Shown: positions 54,575 to 63,055 of the stretch, one piece after another
Layout: each line of letters opens with the position of its first letter
How positions within the stretch are numbered: position 1 is the stretch's first letter
DNA from: Nostoc sp. NMS9
GTDB taxonomy: Bacteria; Cyanobacteriota; Cyanobacteriia; Cyanobacteriales; Nostocaceae
Direction of reading: 5' to 3'
Length of the DNA stretch: 64,000 nt
Assembly (NCBI RefSeq): GCF_017114995.1
Contig: NZ_JABXKL010000048.1
Coordinates: 25,613-89,612, forward strand
Program-made: the position numbers and the translations under genes
The notes under the pieces: model-generated
What the model was told of the DNA's origin: nothing
The model's database searches: none
The model's input: the letters and a program-made list of their open reading frames with translations, nothing else

Positions 54575-55312
54575 ATGAAACAGCTCCTCAAACAAGTTTT
54601 TAGCAGTCAAAAACACCTCATCCGGCTAATTCTACCTTTGGTGACGCTTATTTTCGCAGCCTCGCTGTTTGCCACACCTGCTTTAGCCACGGGTGTGTAT
54701 CAAATACCCAACCTGACAGCAGGGAATGACACCTGGGTTTTGGATCAAGGTGAAGTCATCAGCCGTCTGAATGAAGGCAAGATTAGCAGCGCTTTTAAGG
54801 ATTTGGCAAAGCAAACAGATAAGGAAGTAAGAATTGTTACTGTTCGCCGCCTCGACTACGGTGAAACACCAGAAAGCTTTACTAAAGAACTGTTTGAAAA
54901 ATGGTTTCCGACAAAAGCAGCCCAAGCTAATCAAACCTTATTGGTTCTTGATACAGTTACCAATGGTACCGCCATTATTACTGGGGATCAAGTCAAGCCA
55001 ATGCTTACTGACTCTATTGCCGAGAGTGTAGCTACTGAAACAGTAAGTGTGCCGTTACGCAATGGTGACAAATACAATCAGGCATTTCTCGATGCAAGCG
55101 ATCGCCTTGTCGCCGTTCTCTCTGGCAAAACCGATCCAGGGCCACCCCAAATAACTGACAATGTGCAGGTTGAAGGCACTTTCAAGAAAGCAGAAGAAAC
55201 CAACCAAGGTAACGCTACTGCTTGGGTAGTAGGATTGTTAATTGCCGCCACTGTTATCCCAATGGCAACTTACTATATCTATCAGATAAATCAGCCCTCA
55301 TCTAATGGGTAA
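54575..55312 (+). CDS. psb32: Psb32/TLP18.3-like TPM domain protein
   Basis: 245 residues from the ATG at 54575, where a signal peptide begins (RLILPLVTLIFAASLFATPA, cleavage near ALATG). The TPM domain has TWVLDQGEVISRLNEGKISS, EVRIVTVRRLDYGETPESFT, ANQTLLVLDTVTNGTAIITG and ends with a C-terminal transmembrane helix (about 220-240). Psb32 proteins protect PSII during photodamage and repair on the lumenal side. It is monocistronic. Confidence 0.9.
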   Translation: MKQLLKQVFSSQKHLIRLILPLVTLIFAASLFATPALATGVYQIPNLTAGNDTWVLDQGEVISRLNEGKISSAFKDLAKQTDKEVRIVTVRRLDYGETPESFTKELFEKWFPTKAAQANQTLLVLDTVTNGTAIITGDQVKPMLTDSIAESVATETVSVPLRNGDKYNQAFLDASDRLVAVLSGKTDPGPPQITDNVQVEGTFKKAEETNQGNATAWVVGLLIAATVIPMATYYIYQINQPSSNG

Positions 55313-55404
55313 TGGCGGAGTTATGAGTTAGGAGTTAGGAATGGAGTTAGGAGTTAGGAGTTATGAATTTCTAACTTTTAACTTTTAACTCCTCACTCCT
55401 AACT

Positions 55405-55788
55405 TTAATCTTGAACATACTCTTGCCCTGTAATTAAAGCTACCTCAGCCCGGATAAATTCTCGACCCAAATAAGCTGCATGATCTAATTTAGTTACCAA
55501 AGTGGGCTGAGTTTCTTCAAAAATTTTCACACAAAGTTCTTTCGCCGTTCTCGCGCTAAAAACTGTTGTATGAGTTCGTTCTACCTTTGCTCGCGCTGGA
55601 ATTACCTTTCCCGTTTCGGGATCGACAGCTAAACCGCGATCGTCAATCACATTTGTAAAATGCTTGGCATAAATTAATCCTGCATCTCGATCTAAGTAAA
55701 TAATGAAATATCCACCGGGATCGAGGTCAATATGACGCTGGGAAAGTTTATCATCAATTGCGGCTAAATCTTCAATTATTAAATCCAT
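55405..55788 (-). CDS. DUF4346-like conserved cyanobacterial protein
   Basis: 127 residues from the ATG at 55788 (one at 55794 is also possible). Recognisable blocks are LIIEDLAAIDDKLSQRHIDL, DPGGYFIIYLDRDAGLIYAK and LVTKLDHAAYLGREFIRAEV, ALITGQEYVQD. I assign it to the DUF4346 family with moderate confidence; biochemical function is unknown. It is soluble, with no signal. The upstream spacer contains GAGTTAGGAGTTA repeats. Confidence 0.7.
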   Translation of the reverse strand: MDLIIEDLAAIDDKLSQRHIDLDPGGYFIIYLDRDAGLIYAKHFTNVIDDRGLAVDPETGKVIPARAKVERTHTTVFSARTAKELCVKIFEETQPTLVTKLDHAAYLGREFIRAEVALITGQEYVQD

Positions 55789-55927
55789 AAGCATTATAAA
55801 AAGAAATTTTCTTTCTTGAGGGTTTTTACACTCTATATCAAGTGTAATTCCTATCTTCCTTAGTCTTCTTGATATCTTTCAGATATTTTTGATTCCTTTT
55901 ACTTAAAAGAGAATCAGAGAATTAGAC

Positions 55928-56416
55928 TCAATTATTCCGAATAGTGCCATCTGGCATAATGGTGTTACGAAAATTAATGCGACGCAGACGAGATCCTTCC
56001 AAATTGGCTCCAGTCAAATCAGCTTCCCACAGAATACATCCCCGCAAATCAGTTCCACTCAAATTAGCCCCGGTAAGATTAGCTCTATCGAAGCTAGTTT
56101 CGTGAAATCTCGCTCCTCTAAGATCAGCGTTGGTCAAGTTAGTAACTCTAAGGTTCGCGTAAGACAATCTAGCACCTCTAAGATCAGCTTCAGTCAAATC
56201 GGCAACGTCTAAACAGGATTGAGCCAATCGGGTATTGACGAAACTGGTACGCTTCAAGATGGCACGCTCAAAAGAGAACTCGTCCATCTTATTTCCACTA
56301 AAGTCAGCATCACTCAGGTCAATTCCCGACAAATCCCCACCCAACTTGACTCCAGCAAAGTTTCTTTCCCCAGCAGCATATCTTCTAATTAATTCATCAC
56401 GATTCACACGATCCAT
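55928..56416 (-). CDS. pentapeptide-repeat protein
   Basis: 162 residues, most of which is A(D/N)Lxx repeats from about residue 25 to 150 (LSGIDLSDADFSGNKMD, LTEADLRGARLSYANLRVTN, LTGANLSGTDLRGCILWEAD). It would fold as a right-handed quadrilateral beta-helix. No signal or membrane segment. Such proteins are abundant in cyanobacteria and mostly without known function. Confidence 0.9.
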   Translation of the reverse strand: MDRVNRDELIRRYAAGERNFAGVKLGGDLSGIDLSDADFSGNKMDEFSFERAILKRTSFVNTRLAQSCLDVADLTEADLRGARLSYANLRVTNLTNADLRGARFHETSFDRANLTGANLSGTDLRGCILWEADLTGANLEGSRLRRINFRNTIMPDGTIRNN

Positions 56417-56476
56417 AAATATTTTCCTGAACTTATAGGACTTACGCAGTGATGTTACGAAAGTAGTTCCTTTTCC

Positions 56477-57658
56477 TCAAGTATTTTTCTCACTAAATGG
56501 TAACTCTGCATTAATTGCCTCAATCTGCTGCTGTTCGAGTTGATTCACTTCCTTAATATAGGGAAGTAAAATTTTTCCTAAACGATTATTGTAAAAGCGG
56601 TGCAAACTGTGATTGGGCATAGCGGGGAAACCACGGCGTTTTTTGTGTCGCCCACCTGCGCCAGGGTCAAAAATTTGGATGCCGTTAGCGATCGCCCACT
56701 CAATTGGTGCATAATAGCAAGCATCAAAATGTAAGCAATCTATTTCTTGAAAACTTCCCCAATAGCGTCCATAGAGTTTGTCACCTTTAAATAAACAAAA
56801 AGACATTCCTAAAGGATGAGAATTATCTTCCTCGCTATATGCGGCAACAAACAAGACTCGATGGCGATAATCGGTGTGTAGCTGCTCAAAAAATCTCCGT
56901 GTGAGATACTTGCTACCCCACCAGCCAAATTTATCACAGGTGTCAGCATAGAATTGGTGCATCAACGGAAACAAAGACTGAGGAATTTGATCGCCACTCA
57001 GTGGTTGCAATCGTAAACCTGCTTTTTCCACAGCTTTGCGTTCCCGCTTGATATTGCGCCGCTGATTGGCGTTAAACACCTTCAAGTAATCATCAAAAGT
57101 TTTAAAGCCAGCATTTTCCCAGATGTAGCTGTGGTGCAGCCAAGTTGTAAAGCCATGCCGTTCCAGCATCGGACGCCATTGGGGATCGACATAGAGAAAA
57201 TGACACCCAGAAATCCGATTTTTGGAGCAAAAAGTGTCAATTTCATGCACCATCAGCGCTGTGATTTCATCCTCATCTTCTCCTGGGGCGATTAAGAACC
57301 GATAACCTTCAGCTGGGGTGAATGGTGTCATTCCCAGCAATTTTGGGTAATATTGGACTCCGATGCGATCGGCTAACTCTGCCCATTGGTGATCGAAAAC
57401 AAATTCACCAGAGCTATGCCCTTTAAGATAAAGTGGCGCAGCAGCAATCAGCGTTTTATCTCGCCACAGTGTCAAGTGATTTGGCAACCAACCAGTTTTA
57501 GCCGTAACACTCTGGGAAGTTTCGAGATTATTCAACCATTCCCATTCTAAAAATGGCGTTTTGAGTGGCATTCCCAAAGCATTCCAGGCATTTTGAGGTA
57601 CTTCAGCGATTTTGTTCGTCCAAACGACAGAATAGCGAGGCTTAAGTTGTTCCACCAT
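56477..57658 (-). CDS. COG3146/DUF482 GNAT-like acyltransferase
   Basis: 393 residues from the ATG at 57658 (MVEQLKPRYSVVWTNKIAEV). The frame continues upstream through a hexanucleotide repeat as Pro-Leu dipeptides, which I do not consider coding. The family is shown by NAWNALGMPLKTPFLEWEWL, PLYLKGHSSGEFVFDHQWAE, KVFNANQRRNIKRERKAVEK, YGRYWGSFQEIDCLHFDACY and IFDPGAGGRHKKRRGFPA. Such proteins are FemAB-related, predicted N-acyltransferases of peptidoglycan or amino-acid metabolism. The same superfamily as the GNAT-TPR gene at 30645, but a distinct family. Confidence 0.88.
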   Translation of the reverse strand: MVEQLKPRYSVVWTNKIAEVPQNAWNALGMPLKTPFLEWEWLNNLETSQSVTAKTGWLPNHLTLWRDKTLIAAAPLYLKGHSSGEFVFDHQWAELADRIGVQYYPKLLGMTPFTPAEGYRFLIAPGEDEDEITALMVHEIDTFCSKNRISGCHFLYVDPQWRPMLERHGFTTWLHHSYIWENAGFKTFDDYLKVFNANQRRNIKRERKAVEKAGLRLQPLSGDQIPQSLFPLMHQFYADTCDKFGWWGSKYLTRRFFEQLHTDYRHRVLFVAAYSEEDNSHPLGMSFCLFKGDKLYGRYWGSFQEIDCLHFDACYYAPIEWAIANGIQIFDPGAGGRHKKRRGFPAMPNHSLHRFYNNRLGKILLPYIKEVNQLEQQQIEAINAELPFSEKNT

Positions 57659-57684
57659 CTTAGGGAAGTAGGGAGTAGGGAGTG

Positions 57685-57726
57685 GGGGCAAGGGCAAGGG
57701 CAAGGGCAAGGGCAAGGGCAAGGGGA
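57685..57726. repeat. GGGCAA hexanucleotide repeat
   Basis: Six to seven units directly upstream of the COG3146 gene start. The minus strand reads as Pro-Leu repeats. Followed by TGCCCAATGCCCAATGCCC words to about 57815. Confidence 0.8.
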
Positions 57727-57841
57727 CAAGGGAGAATTATTGAACAAGTCTCTCCCTTGTCTACCTTGTCTCTTCTCCATGCCCAATGCCCAATGCCCAA
57801 TGCCCAATGCCCAATAAATAAATAACTTAACTTAGCGTAAT

Positions 57842-58582
57842 CTAATCTGCTGGTCGTTGCAGGCGATAGTGTAAAAACACTTCTTGTTCAACTGTATGAA
57901 CTTCTATAAGTTGTAACTTGGGAGCTAAATCGGGTAAAAATCCTTTGCCTTCGACGGGTGTGGGTGCAGTATTACCACCTAAAATCAGCGGACAGACAGT
58001 TAGCCATAATTCATCAATTAAATCTAATTCCAGCAAGGAAGCTACTAATTCACCTCCACCTAAGACCACCAAGCGTGTTATATGTAGAGTGGCTAGATAC
58101 TTCAAGGCTGCGAGAATGTCAATTTCTCGCGTTGGTGTTTCAAAAACCAGAATCTTCTCAAATTCTGAAGGGTACTCCTGTACTCCGGTTCCCAAAGTTG
58201 AGTGAAGCGTCTGTAAGCGTTCTTTCCATGAAAATTCTCCTGCTGTTGTGGTGAGTAGCCAGCGTCTAACTGGTTGCTTAAAAAAGTGAATTTCCGGATT
58301 AAGGTTTGCAGAGTTTGTAATCACTATATGAACTGGTTGCCGAGGCTTCCCTCCTTGCGCCCGGAGTTGCACTAAAGTTGGATCGGTTACAGTAAGTGTT
58401 GTTCCATAAGCGTCCAGAGTCCCAGCACCGAACAAAACAGCATCAGAGGCAGCAATTTGTTTTTCTAAGTGTGCTTTATCAACCCTTGAGCCAAACCGAG
58501 CAGGCGATCGCTTAAAATCTGCTATCTTGCCATCTGCACTCATTGCTAAAACAACTGTAGTATGAGGACGATGTTGCAACAT
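57842..58582 (-). CDS. RibD C-terminal domain (riboflavin-type) reductase
   Basis: 246 residues. The dihydrofolate-reductase-like RibD_C domain is shown by TTVVLAMSADGKIADFKRSP, ASDAVLFGAGTLDAYGTTL, LVVLGGGELVASLLELDLID and ELWLTVCPLILGGNTAPTPV. These proteins reduce the ribosylamino-pyrimidine in riboflavin synthesis or related substrates; without the deaminase half, pathway membership is inferred. The gene stands apart from ribH. Confidence 0.88.
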   Translation of the reverse strand: MLQHRPHTTVVLAMSADGKIADFKRSPARFGSRVDKAHLEKQIAASDAVLFGAGTLDAYGTTLTVTDPTLVQLRAQGGKPRQPVHIVITNSANLNPEIHFFKQPVRRWLLTTTAGEFSWKERLQTLHSTLGTGVQEYPSEFEKILVFETPTREIDILAALKYLATLHITRLVVLGGGELVASLLELDLIDELWLTVCPLILGGNTAPTPVEGKGFLPDLAPKLQLIEVHTVEQEVFLHYRLQRPAD

Positions 58583-58875
58583 TAAATTGATTTGATAGTT
58601 TTAATATTTACTTTAGTCGTGTGTAGATTCTCAAAAAAACCATACCGACAAGCTACTGTTTTATAATTTCACCACTGTATTGATATGCAACACAAATCGC
58701 TTTTACATCTAGCATATACGAGTTTTGGTATACCACGTTTCTTTTTGAATTATAGCAATTTGTTATTTTTAAACATTGAAAATAAAATTCTGATAATTTA
58801 ATAAAATGTCTCATCTAGCTGGTTTAATTGCATATCTTTGGTGTTGTAGATTGCAGGTGCAAAGTGAGACACTTG
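58583..58875. other. divergent promoter region
   Basis: AT-rich, no gene seen between the reductase and sensor-kinase genes. Confidence 0.45.
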
Positions 58876-61005
58876 ATGACTAATTCCCGCCAATCTTCCT
58901 TTCGTCGAATTTTAGTAACGAGAATATTGCTGCTGTTTGTTCCAGTTTTACTTGTAGGGGAAATTGTTGCCTTGAATAAAGCACGTTCTAGTATATTGAG
59001 AACTGCACGGCAAAATTTAACAGAAAGCGCCATCACTAAAGGGGAGAGAATTGGAGATGCGATCGCAATCTTAAAAGCTAATTTGCAGAGTGTAAGCAAA
59101 ACAACGGTTATTCCGTCGGGTTCGCCTATACAAGAGCAAGAAATTCTCACACAGTTAAGGCAACAACTTCCAGCCAGTATTGAGTGCATCCAATTAACAA
59201 ATCTCCTAAACCACAAGATAATTGCCAGTAGCTGTGGAGATCGAGAAATTGGAGAATTGAGATTACCTTTGCCTAATGATGGAATTGATGTCAAAGTAAT
59301 CTTTCCGCCAAAGGCAGGAACGACTGGAAAAAGAAATACACAAAATCAACTGCAAGTAGTTTTATCTGCACCAGTTTCCGATAGCCAAAGAAATTCAATT
59401 TACAGCTTAAGTATTCAGTCTGCATTGTACCAACAAACCAGAAATCCGCCGGGATCGCTCACGGGCGCTATGGTAGTGATTGCTGAAGATGGCACAATTT
59501 TGGCACACCCATTCACAGATTGGGTGGGAACTAATATCAATCAGCACCCTCATGTTTCCCAAATCAAGAGCATAATTAAAAATGCAATTACGGGAAAAAA
59601 CGATTCGATAAATTTGTCTTTTACACAGGGAAAAGAATTAGTCGCTGGCTATACAGCTATTGCAAATCCACTCACCCAAGAGCAGCAGCAAAAATGGATA
59701 GTTTTAGCTGTTACTAGTGTCGATAATGCGCTTTTTGGTTTAGAGGAAATCAAATTAATTCTCATTGTTTTGACAGTCGGTTTGATTGGTGCAAGTTTGT
59801 TAGCATCCCTATATTTAGCTCCTTACTTGGCCCGTCCTGTAGAAGAATTGCGAGACTACGCTCTCAATATTCACTCTCACCATGCCGCACAACCAGTTCC
59901 GCACAATTTTCAAATTCGGGAATTCAATCAACTGGCCCAAGCATTAGACCAAATGGTAGAACGGCTTAAAGCTGGATCGGAAGAATTAGAAATAGCTTGG
60001 AAAGAAGCAAAAAGTGCTAACCAGATTAAAAGCCAATTTTTGGCTACAACTTCCCATGAATTGAGAAACCCATTAAATATTATTATTAACTGTATTCGCC
60101 TGGTTGAAGAGGGTTTATGTGATGACCGGGAAGAAGAAATGGAGTTTCTCAAACGTGCCGATGAAACAACGATTCACTTGCTAGGTATTATTAATGATTT
60201 ACTCGACATTTCTAAAATCGAAGCAGGTAAGCTTTCGGTCGTTTCTACACCTATTGACCTCCGACAAATATTGTTAGAGGTGATTAATTTACAATCAGTT
60301 AATGTTCAACAAAAGGGCTTGCAATTGAAATGTGAGTTAGCTCCCAAAGTGATCCCAATTAAGGCAGACGCGGGAAAACTCAAGCAGGTGCTAATTAATG
60401 TTATCGGCAATGCCACCAAGTTCACCGATACCGGAAGCATCACCATTGCTACAGAAATTCAATCTAGTAATGGTAAATCTCAGGTGGTAGTAGCTGTCAA
60501 AGATACAGGTATAGGCATTGATCCAACTCAACAGCACAAACTATTTCGCCCCTTTGTAATGGTGAATGGCAGTACGACACGTCAGTTTGAAGGTACTGGA
60601 CTGGGACTTGCGATTTCACGAAACTTAATCGAACTCATGGGAGGTAGCATTACTCTTGAGAGTACAGGACTTCATCAAGGTACGACACTGAAAATTACTT
60701 TACCTTTGATTGATATCTCACTGTTAGGTGTTCCAAATAAAGAAGCAAATGTCGGGGAACTGGGATTCTCCTCTGGGAATGAAGCGGTAAAAGCAAGCCG
60801 CTACCCCAGCCTACAGGAGTTTGGGGGAAGTTCCTCTTTGGGGATCAATAAGTCTGTGAAAATAGAGATAGACAAAAAAAAGTTCCCGAAGTCCCAGTTG
60901 CTATTTGGAAATGAGACTTGCGAGATTCGTCTTTCGCCCCTGCAAACTATTTTGGTAAGTCTTCCAAAAGGAGGAGTTTGTGCAAATGGGACTTTCAAGA
61001 GGTAA
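58876..61005 (+). CDS. membrane sensor histidine kinase (dCache-like, HAMP, HisKA, HATPase)
   Basis: 709 residues from the ATG at 58876; the frame is open back to 58828. A transmembrane helix near residue 13-33 and another at about 293-318 bracket an extracytoplasmic dCache-like region (MVVIAEDGTILAHPFTDWVG). HAMP follows (YLAPYLARPVEELRDYALNI), then the HisKA box (FLATTSHELRNPLNIIINCI) and HATPase (VLINVIGNATKFTDTGSITI, VAVKDTGIGIDPTQQHKLFR, EGTGLGLAISRN). The last about 95 residues after residue 612 are a polar tail with no recognisable domain, perhaps repeat-derived. No response regulator is adjacent. Confidence 0.92.
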   Translation: MTNSRQSSFRRILVTRILLLFVPVLLVGEIVALNKARSSILRTARQNLTESAITKGERIGDAIAILKANLQSVSKTTVIPSGSPIQEQEILTQLRQQLPASIECIQLTNLLNHKIIASSCGDREIGELRLPLPNDGIDVKVIFPPKAGTTGKRNTQNQLQVVLSAPVSDSQRNSIYSLSIQSALYQQTRNPPGSLTGAMVVIAEDGTILAHPFTDWVGTNINQHPHVSQIKSIIKNAITGKNDSINLSFTQGKELVAGYTAIANPLTQEQQQKWIVLAVTSVDNALFGLEEIKLILIVLTVGLIGASLLASLYLAPYLARPVEELRDYALNIHSHHAAQPVPHNFQIREFNQLAQALDQMVERLKAGSEELEIAWKEAKSANQIKSQFLATTSHELRNPLNIIINCIRLVEEGLCDDREEEMEFLKRADETTIHLLGIINDLLDISKIEAGKLSVVSTPIDLRQILLEVINLQSVNVQQKGLQLKCELAPKVIPIKADAGKLKQVLINVIGNATKFTDTGSITIATEIQSSNGKSQVVVAVKDTGIGIDPTQQHKLFRPFVMVNGSTTRQFEGTGLGLAISRNLIELMGGSITLESTGLHQGTTLKITLPLIDISLLGVPNKEANVGELGFSSGNEAVKASRYPSLQEFGGSSSLGINKSVKIEIDKKKFPKSQLLFGNETCEIRLSPLQTILVSLPKGGVCANGTFKR

Positions 61006-61065
61006 TTCTTGTTAGACTCTAATTCAAAATTAAAAAAAATAAATTTGAATCCTCACTCCTAACGG

Positions 61066-62316
61066 CTATGGTTTTGATCCTGATTTAGAAGTGTTACTAA
61101 ACAACCAAGACAAAAGATTTGCAACCGTAGCAGCGCCAAAAGAGAACAGCGCAATAATTGCATCACGAGGTAAAACACCATCTAACCAGCTACCCTGTAT
61201 TTGAGAAACTGGAAAATTCTGATCTAGACCAATTTGAATCTCTTTAGTTTTCCCAGAAAAGCGAGCTTCTATTCCTTTTTTAGGGACAATTTGTAGATGG
61301 CGTATCAGTTGAATATTTAGAGGAGTATCAGGGTTTTCTCCCATGAGAAACTGATTTTGCTTAATATCCTGTTCCTGACCTACCATGCGGATTTTACCTT
61401 CCACAATAGTAGAAATTTGTAAATCGTCTCTGGCATCTTTACCATTTCTGTCTAAATCTAGAAATTTCACATCTTTGGTTTCTATCTTTTCTCTAAACCA
61501 TTGTTCTGATTCATATTTGGGAGGTTTGGCTAAAGTAATATAAATATTGGTATTTTGTGCGATTTCTAAGTTAATTTTTTTATTATTTGGATTGACAATG
61601 AATTCTAGCGGTGTTTGTTTATCTGGTTGATTTGGTAATTTTAAATCTAGTAATTCATAACCTTCTACTATAACTTTGATTGGTTGTTCACCTAAATATA
61701 GTTCTAATGTATTTTGGTTGCTTTTTAAGTCTAATTTAGAGTTAGATTGCAGAAAAAAAGCCAACTGATTGCGATAAAAGTCATAACTTAATCCAGATAC
61801 TTTTGTATTTGGTTGCAGCCGGAGTTCATCTAGGTTTATTCCACTTGTTGTTTGGAGATTAGCTGGGGCAATAATCCATCTACTATCGCTGTCTTTAAGC
61901 TGGATTTTTAAGGAGTTTGACTGATTAAGTTCTGGCCAAGTTTCGCTTTGAAAATTGCCTGTGAAAGTTAGGGTTTGTTTGCCTTCATTTTCTAGTTCTT
62001 TAATGCCGCGAATATCTTGAAGAAAGAGTTTTGATTGTTCTCCGTTATAAATAAAACTCATTTCTTGAGAAATGATATTACCTTCAAATGTATGTGTGCC
62101 AGGTACAATTGCGGCAAAGGTGACGATAGTCAAGAATAAAAGTAACAGCAATACCAACAATGAATTTTTATAATTTGAAATGGTTCGTAGTAAGCGTTTT
62201 AGCGCTGAAGCACTGACTATAAACCACGCAACTAGATATGTTTTCAGAAAATTCAACCATTGGCGAATTTTGATGAAGTTGGAAAAATTTTGTTTGGCTT
62301 TTTGCCGAGATGCCAT
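61066..62316 (-). CDS. hypothetical two-helix membrane protein
   Basis: 416 residues. Transmembrane segments lie near residues 25-40 and 50-72, and another near the C-terminus (about 390-408, IIALFSFGAATVANLLSWLF). The middle is a beta-rich extracytoplasmic region with many Asn/Gln/Lys residues and no family I recognise. It lies 3 bp downstream of the next gene, in the run 64000-61066, so it may share function with the secreted protein and protease. Confidence 0.7.
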   Translation of the reverse strand: MASRQKAKQNFSNFIKIRQWLNFLKTYLVAWFIVSASALKRLLRTISNYKNSLLVLLLLLFLTIVTFAAIVPGTHTFEGNIISQEMSFIYNGEQSKLFLQDIRGIKELENEGKQTLTFTGNFQSETWPELNQSNSLKIQLKDSDSRWIIAPANLQTTSGINLDELRLQPNTKVSGLSYDFYRNQLAFFLQSNSKLDLKSNQNTLELYLGEQPIKVIVEGYELLDLKLPNQPDKQTPLEFIVNPNNKKINLEIAQNTNIYITLAKPPKYESEQWFREKIETKDVKFLDLDRNGKDARDDLQISTIVEGKIRMVGQEQDIKQNQFLMGENPDTPLNIQLIRHLQIVPKKGIEARFSGKTKEIQIGLDQNFPVSQIQGSWLDGVLPRDAIIALFSFGAATVANLLSWLFSNTSKSGSKP

Positions 62317-62319
62317 GAT

Positions 62320-63048
62320 TTATTTCAACCAATTTGGATTATGTTCAAATACAATTCGCCTTTCGATGCGATCGCTAGGTTCATCTCTTCGGTCAATATT
62401 AGCAACATAGTGCAGTTCATAGCGCCCAGATGGCGCATTGCGACCATCCCAGGTAAAAATAGTTTCACCCTTTTTCGGGTTGGGGCGGGAAGTGCTATAG
62501 ATTGCTGGTTCACCTTTGGAGAGGATTTCAAAGTTGGTAAATCTCACTCTGTCTTGAGAATAAAAGACAAATTCATACTTACCCGAAGTTTGCCCCAGAA
62601 TGACTGGAACATAGACAGGCTGGGAACCAAGGTTATAGGATGCCACAGCGCGAAGGCTGTTAGCTGGTATTTTTGCTTGCCTGAGAACGTAAGTATCCCA
62701 GCTAAAGCTGAAACGCGAACCATTATTAGACAATAACAAGTCATCCATTTGATAGTGATAATTATCACCCAAGGATTTCACTATTACTTGAGGATTTTTA
62801 CCACCACTGATGCGGGGAATTTGCACCGTTAGGGTTTTGCCAAAACTGGTTAGGTTCCGGGTAGCAATAGAAATCAGGTTCAAGCTATTGCCGCTTAATT
62901 GTTCTTCTTTGATGCCTTCGCAGCGATTGGGTGGTTTGCGCTGGATATAATCGGTAGATTTGGGGTTCCCTTCTGGGCAAGAAGCAGCAGCAGGAAGATG
63001 GCTGATACTGAGGATTAATAGGCTGGCAAGAATAATTTTATAATTCAT
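62320..63048 (-). CDS. secreted hypothetical protein
   Basis: 242 residues from the ATG at 63048. A signal peptide (NYKIILASLLILSISHLPAA, cleavage near AAASC) is followed by a beta-rich body with LTVQIPRISGGKNPQVIVKS, VPVILGQTSGKYEFVFYSQD and the C-terminal TIFTWDGRNAPSGRYELHYV. No family recognised. It starts 7 bp after the protease stop, so it is co-transcribed with it, and ends 3 bp before the membrane-protein start. Confidence 0.7.
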   Translation of the reverse strand: MNYKIILASLLILSISHLPAAASCPEGNPKSTDYIQRKPPNRCEGIKEEQLSGNSLNLISIATRNLTSFGKTLTVQIPRISGGKNPQVIVKSLGDNYHYQMDDLLLSNNGSRFSFSWDTYVLRQAKIPANSLRAVASYNLGSQPVYVPVILGQTSGKYEFVFYSQDRVRFTNFEILSKGEPAIYSTSRPNPKKGETIFTWDGRNAPSGRYELHYVANIDRRDEPSDRIERRIVFEHNPNWLK

Positions 63049-63055
63049 AGTTTGT

